A DNA stretch of 32,004 nucleotides from the NCBI GenBank assembly GCA_943355055.1, contig CALREA010000013.1, positions 1-32,004 on the forward strand. Reading direction: 5' to 3'. A program made the translations under genes and the position numbers. The stretch comes from Candidatus Peribacteria bacterium (GTDB lineage: Bacteria > Patescibacteriota > Gracilibacteria > UBA1369 > UBA12463). Numbering within the stretch: position 1 is the stretch's first letter; each line of letters opens with the position of its first letter. The notes beneath the pieces were generated by a model. That model was not told where the DNA came from, did no database searches, and worked only from the letters and a program-made list of their open reading frames with translations. Shown here piece by piece: positions 29,783 through 32,004 of the stretch.

Positions 29783-30901
29783 CTACTTTCCCTTCTTCAC
29801 CATCTGCGGCGGATAACTCACTACTTCGGCAAACAATCCCGGAGTCACCGTCGTCTGGGCAGTCAGCAAAGGATAGCTCGTCCCGCTTTTCACATTCGAA
29901 ATCGGCTCCAATGTGAGCACGATCGTCACCTTCGGTTGATACACATTCGTTACCGTGCCGTTTTGTTCATTGGCCTCGGAAAAACCCTTATGAGGATCCT
30001 CTGCCGGCGATATATAAAATTTAATACTCTTAATATTCACACGCGACGGCGTAAAAGGTACGAAATCAGAACCATTGTTGTAGGCCTTTTCAATCGGCGT
30101 TCCAAATCCGTTCTGTCCCAAGAGGTCAGCGGGATCCGGATAATAGATGAGGAGACCGTTTTGCGGAGGAGAGATATTGATGGTACTGATTTTCTCACGC
30201 CCCGAACACGCACTGTCGTCATTCTCACAATGAAACACATGGGGAATCGTATTCTTGGCCGCGTCCTCATACCCCACCATCATCGCGCGACTCATAACGT
30301 ACGATATTTTGGTATCATCGGACTCATCCCAGTAAATTTTCTCCGGCGCGATAAATGTTTTTTTGGTTCCGTCTGGATTAATGATATACAGTTGCGTTAC
30401 GCACGCGTGCCCCTTGGACGTGGAAAAAATCGGCTCAAATCCGTCGCAAAAAATCCCACCGGCCGTAACTCCCGACTGATAAAACGCATTCGACTTCTCC
30501 GGAAAATTTCCCATCGACGGATTCTTGCCTGTATTCACGCATGATGGATCGACGACAGGACACCCGGATATCTTATTCTTCAAATTATAATAAAACTGCG
30601 CCGCATAATGCCCATAATTCATCCCCGGCTCTCCCCCGAGGACGATGCGATTGTAATATTCCTCATAATCTATCGCCCCTCCGCTGATCTCTTTGGATAA
30701 CTGATCCAGAATAAACTGCGCGTCATCATAGAGCGTATTACGCGAACCAACCTGTTGCTGCCCGCGACTCAGATTCAGAAATGCCCCGGTTGACATCATG
30801 CCGACCACGGAAAAAAGGCTTGCCGCAAGCATCACCTCCAGCAACGTAAATCCGGCAGATCTCCCTCGTATACGCAACCAAGAACGTCCTTTTAGCTTCA
30901 T
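29783..30901 (-). CDS. PilW-like type IV prepilin / pseudopilin
   Basis: 372 residues from the ATG at 30901; an ATG 12 codons upstream is open, but TATACT six bases before this one supports it. A short basic leader (MKLKGRSWLRIRGRSAG) ends in the prepilin peptidase site G-FTLLEVMLAASLFSVVGMMS with Glu at +5, followed by a long hydrophobic helix. The remainder is a large globular domain with several cysteines (NKISGCPVVDPSCVNTG, VFHCENDDSACSGRE) likely in disulfides. Size and architecture fit PilW-like or GspJ-like minor pilins of type IV pilus or type II secretion machines. No other pilus gene is in the window. Confidence 0.85.
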   Translation of the reverse strand: MKLKGRSWLRIRGRSAGFTLLEVMLAASLFSVVGMMSTGAFLNLSRGQQQVGSRNTLYDDAQFILDQLSKEISGGAIDYEEYYNRIVLGGEPGMNYGHYAAQFYYNLKNKISGCPVVDPSCVNTGKNPSMGNFPEKSNAFYQSGVTAGGIFCDGFEPIFSTSKGHACVTQLYIINPDGTKKTFIAPEKIYWDESDDTKISYVMSRAMMVGYEDAAKNTIPHVFHCENDDSACSGREKISTINISPPQNGLLIYYPDPADLLGQNGFGTPIEKAYNNGSDFVPFTPSRVNIKSIKFYISPAEDPHKGFSEANEQNGTVTNVYQPKVTIVLTLEPISNVKSGTSYPLLTAQTTVTPGLFAEVVSYPPQMVKKGK

Positions 30902-30946
30902 GTTTGCAGTATACGATACCGTCTCATAATGCACCATTCGGCTTCA

Positions 30947-30975
30947 TTGCTGAAAATATAATACTGTGGTATAAT
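30947..30975 (+). promoter_or_regulatory. Promoter of the GWISF-repeat surface protein
   Basis: TTGCTG (30947-30952), 17-base spacer, TATAAT (30970-30975). The ATG at 30983 lies seven bases after the -10 box, so the transcript should be leaderless. Divergent from the PilW-like gene. Confidence 0.7.
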
Positions 30976-30982
30976 AACAACG

Positions 30983-32004
30983 ATGCAACAAACAAAAAAA
31001 CAAACCCTTTTTTTCGGCTTTTTTCTGGCTCTGATTCTCCTCGGTGCTCTTCCCCGTACGGTTCATGCTGTAGATGATTGCCAAAAACTCGGAGGCGATA
31101 CCACCGTGGTTCCCGTTACCGTCTTGGATGACAAAGGGAAACAACACGTCGTCGACAACAGTGGACAGAACTTCTTTGACGGAACCATGCCAAGCATAGA
31201 CAAGAAGCCGGTCTACCTGGCTCCCGATGGCATGGCGGCATGCGCGCAAAAGGTCGGTGATACCGTCTATCTGAAGGGCTGGTTCTGGAACGACAATCTC
31301 GGATGGATCAGTTTCTACTGTCCCGGAGACGGAGGAACCAATCGCAGCATTCCCTGCGGATTGGTTCATTATGGCGTGACGATTGACAACTTTGGCAACT
31401 TCTCCGGCTACGCTTGGAGCAGTGTCGGATGGATACGCTTCACCTGCAAAGCCTCTGTTGGCTACAACGACACCAGTGTGTGCGCCCAAAGTCTCTTCAA
31501 GGTCAAGATGGAGTTCGCCGCTCCCGCCAACAACCGTACCTGGTTCCCCTACACCTACGCCTGGTCGGACACGATCGGGTGGTTCCAGTTCGACTCGATC
31601 AAGGTTCCCTGGTTCACCCTTCCCGATACCATCAAGCCCGACTGCAAAAACAACATCGATAAATGTCTCCGAGAAAAAGACCTCACCCCTGATGAGAAGT
31701 TCCTTATTGACGAAAACGAAAATGAAATAAAAAAAGATGGCCCCGGCCCCGGAGGTGGCCTCGATCTGAAAGCAATCAAACTCACCCCCGGCGAAATTAT
31801 CAACCCCGGTGACGACTTCCCGGTAACGTGGAACAAGATTAAATACTATGGAAACAAGGCCGGCGATAGCGCGAATGGCAAAGCCCTCAATCCCGTCACT
31901 CAGGCCGACGTTCGCAATCTCCTCTTCCGCAACGTCATGAAGTGGAAGAAGGTCGCCTCCACCAGCTGCGGTGACAACGGTGGCTACCTCATGAAATTTA
32001 CCGC
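30983..32004 (+). CDS. Secreted protein with G-W-I-x-F repeats, 3' partial
   Basis: Open from the ATG at 30983 to the end of the window (340 codons, no stop). A signal peptide is clear: MQQTKKQT, hydrophobic core FFGFFLALILLGAL and a V-H-A cleavage site. The mature part has at least three repeats of a tryptophan/glycine motif: WFWNDNLGWISFYC, GYAWSSVGWIRFTC and YTYAWSDTIGWFQFD, spaced about 50 residues, with several Cys pairs (DDCQKLGG, MAACAQK, ASVGYNDTSVCAQ). Such repeats are common in surface proteins of Patescibacteria, although no enzymatic role is known to me. A Gly/Pro linker (DGPGPGGGLDL) precedes a further domain. The cysteines make it a likely client of the thioredoxin/DsbB pair. 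Confidence 0.85.
   Translation, partial: MQQTKKQTLFFGFFLALILLGALPRTVHAVDDCQKLGGDTTVVPVTVLDDKGKQHVVDNSGQNFFDGTMPSIDKKPVYLAPDGMAACAQKVGDTVYLKGWFWNDNLGWISFYCPGDGGTNRSIPCGLVHYGVTIDNFGNFSGYAWSSVGWIRFTCKASVGYNDTSVCAQSLFKVKMEFAAPANNRTWFPYTYAWSDTIGWFQFDSIKVPWFTLPDTIKPDCKNNIDKCLREKDLTPDEKFLIDENENEIKKDGPGPGGGLDLKAIKLTPGEIINPGDDFPVTWNKIKYYGNKAGDSANGKALNPVTQADVRNLLFRNVMKWKKVASTSCGDNGGYLMKFT

Noticed and set aside
1-32004. Alternative genetic code with UGA read as an amino acid
   Set aside because: UGA ends several intact, correctly sized proteins (EngB, HicA, the sigma factor), and no conserved frame is interrupted by UGA.

Overview
The window reads as a dense, ordinary bacterial chromosome segment from a small-genome lineage, most likely a member of the Patescibacteria (Candidate Phyla Radiation). 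The hints are secreted proteins with W-S/N-x-x-G-W-I-x-F repeats, a C-terminal LAETG-P-E sorting signal, a free thioredoxin of the VKOR-associated type beside DsbB, very few Shine-Dalgarno sites, and many -10 boxes six bases ahead of the start codon. UGA is used as an ordinary stop (hicA, engB, the sigma factor), so this is not a UGA-recoding Gracilibacteria/Absconditabacteria genome. The exact lineage cannot be fixed from the sequence.

Layout. 1-930: 3' part of a TrmB-like regulator, then a structured RNA with a tRNA/tmRNA-like 3' end and a terminator. 1078-5880: murA, meeting tail-to-tail a two-gene operon of large unknown proteins built from tandem HTH-like repeats. 5923-8882: a secreted metallo-beta-lactamase-fold protein, a palindrome-rich spacer, and a sortase-type surface protein with fibronectin III and Ig-like domains. 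8941-12898: an arginyl-tRNA synthetase carrying a fused B3/B4 editing-like domain, a hypothetical gene and tRNA-Ser(UGA). 12982-14106: hicAB toxin-antitoxin and a DoxX-like membrane protein whose start codon appears to be ACG. 14111-18958: two GH114 glycosidase-like paralogs bracketing a trans-sulfuration enzyme, a sigma-70 factor and an alpha/beta hydrolase. 18980-21166: engB, a thioredoxin/DsbB pair and maf. 21196-22164: an orphan MazF/PemK-like toxin and an RRM protein. 22451-25294: YgjP-like metalloprotease, DedA, UppP and a divergent RelA/SpoT-fold protein. 25513-28486: tRNA-Ser(GCU), a small membrane protein, enolase, an RHH-UPF0175/DUF3368-PIN toxin-antitoxin pair and a DUF378 protein. 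28533-32004: S41 processing protease, a PilW-like prepilin and a divergently transcribed, truncated surface protein.

How it fits together. Much of the window serves the cell envelope: peptidoglycan precursor synthesis (MurA) and lipid-carrier recycling (UppP), oxidative folding of secreted proteins (thioredoxin, DsbB), exported polysaccharide hydrolases (GH114), envelope proteolysis (S41), pilus parts and surface proteins. Three toxin loci are present. Good candidates for new biology are the modular HTH-like repeat proteins, the B3/B4-ArgRS fusion, the small tRNA-like RNA near the left end, and apparently widespread leaderless transcription.
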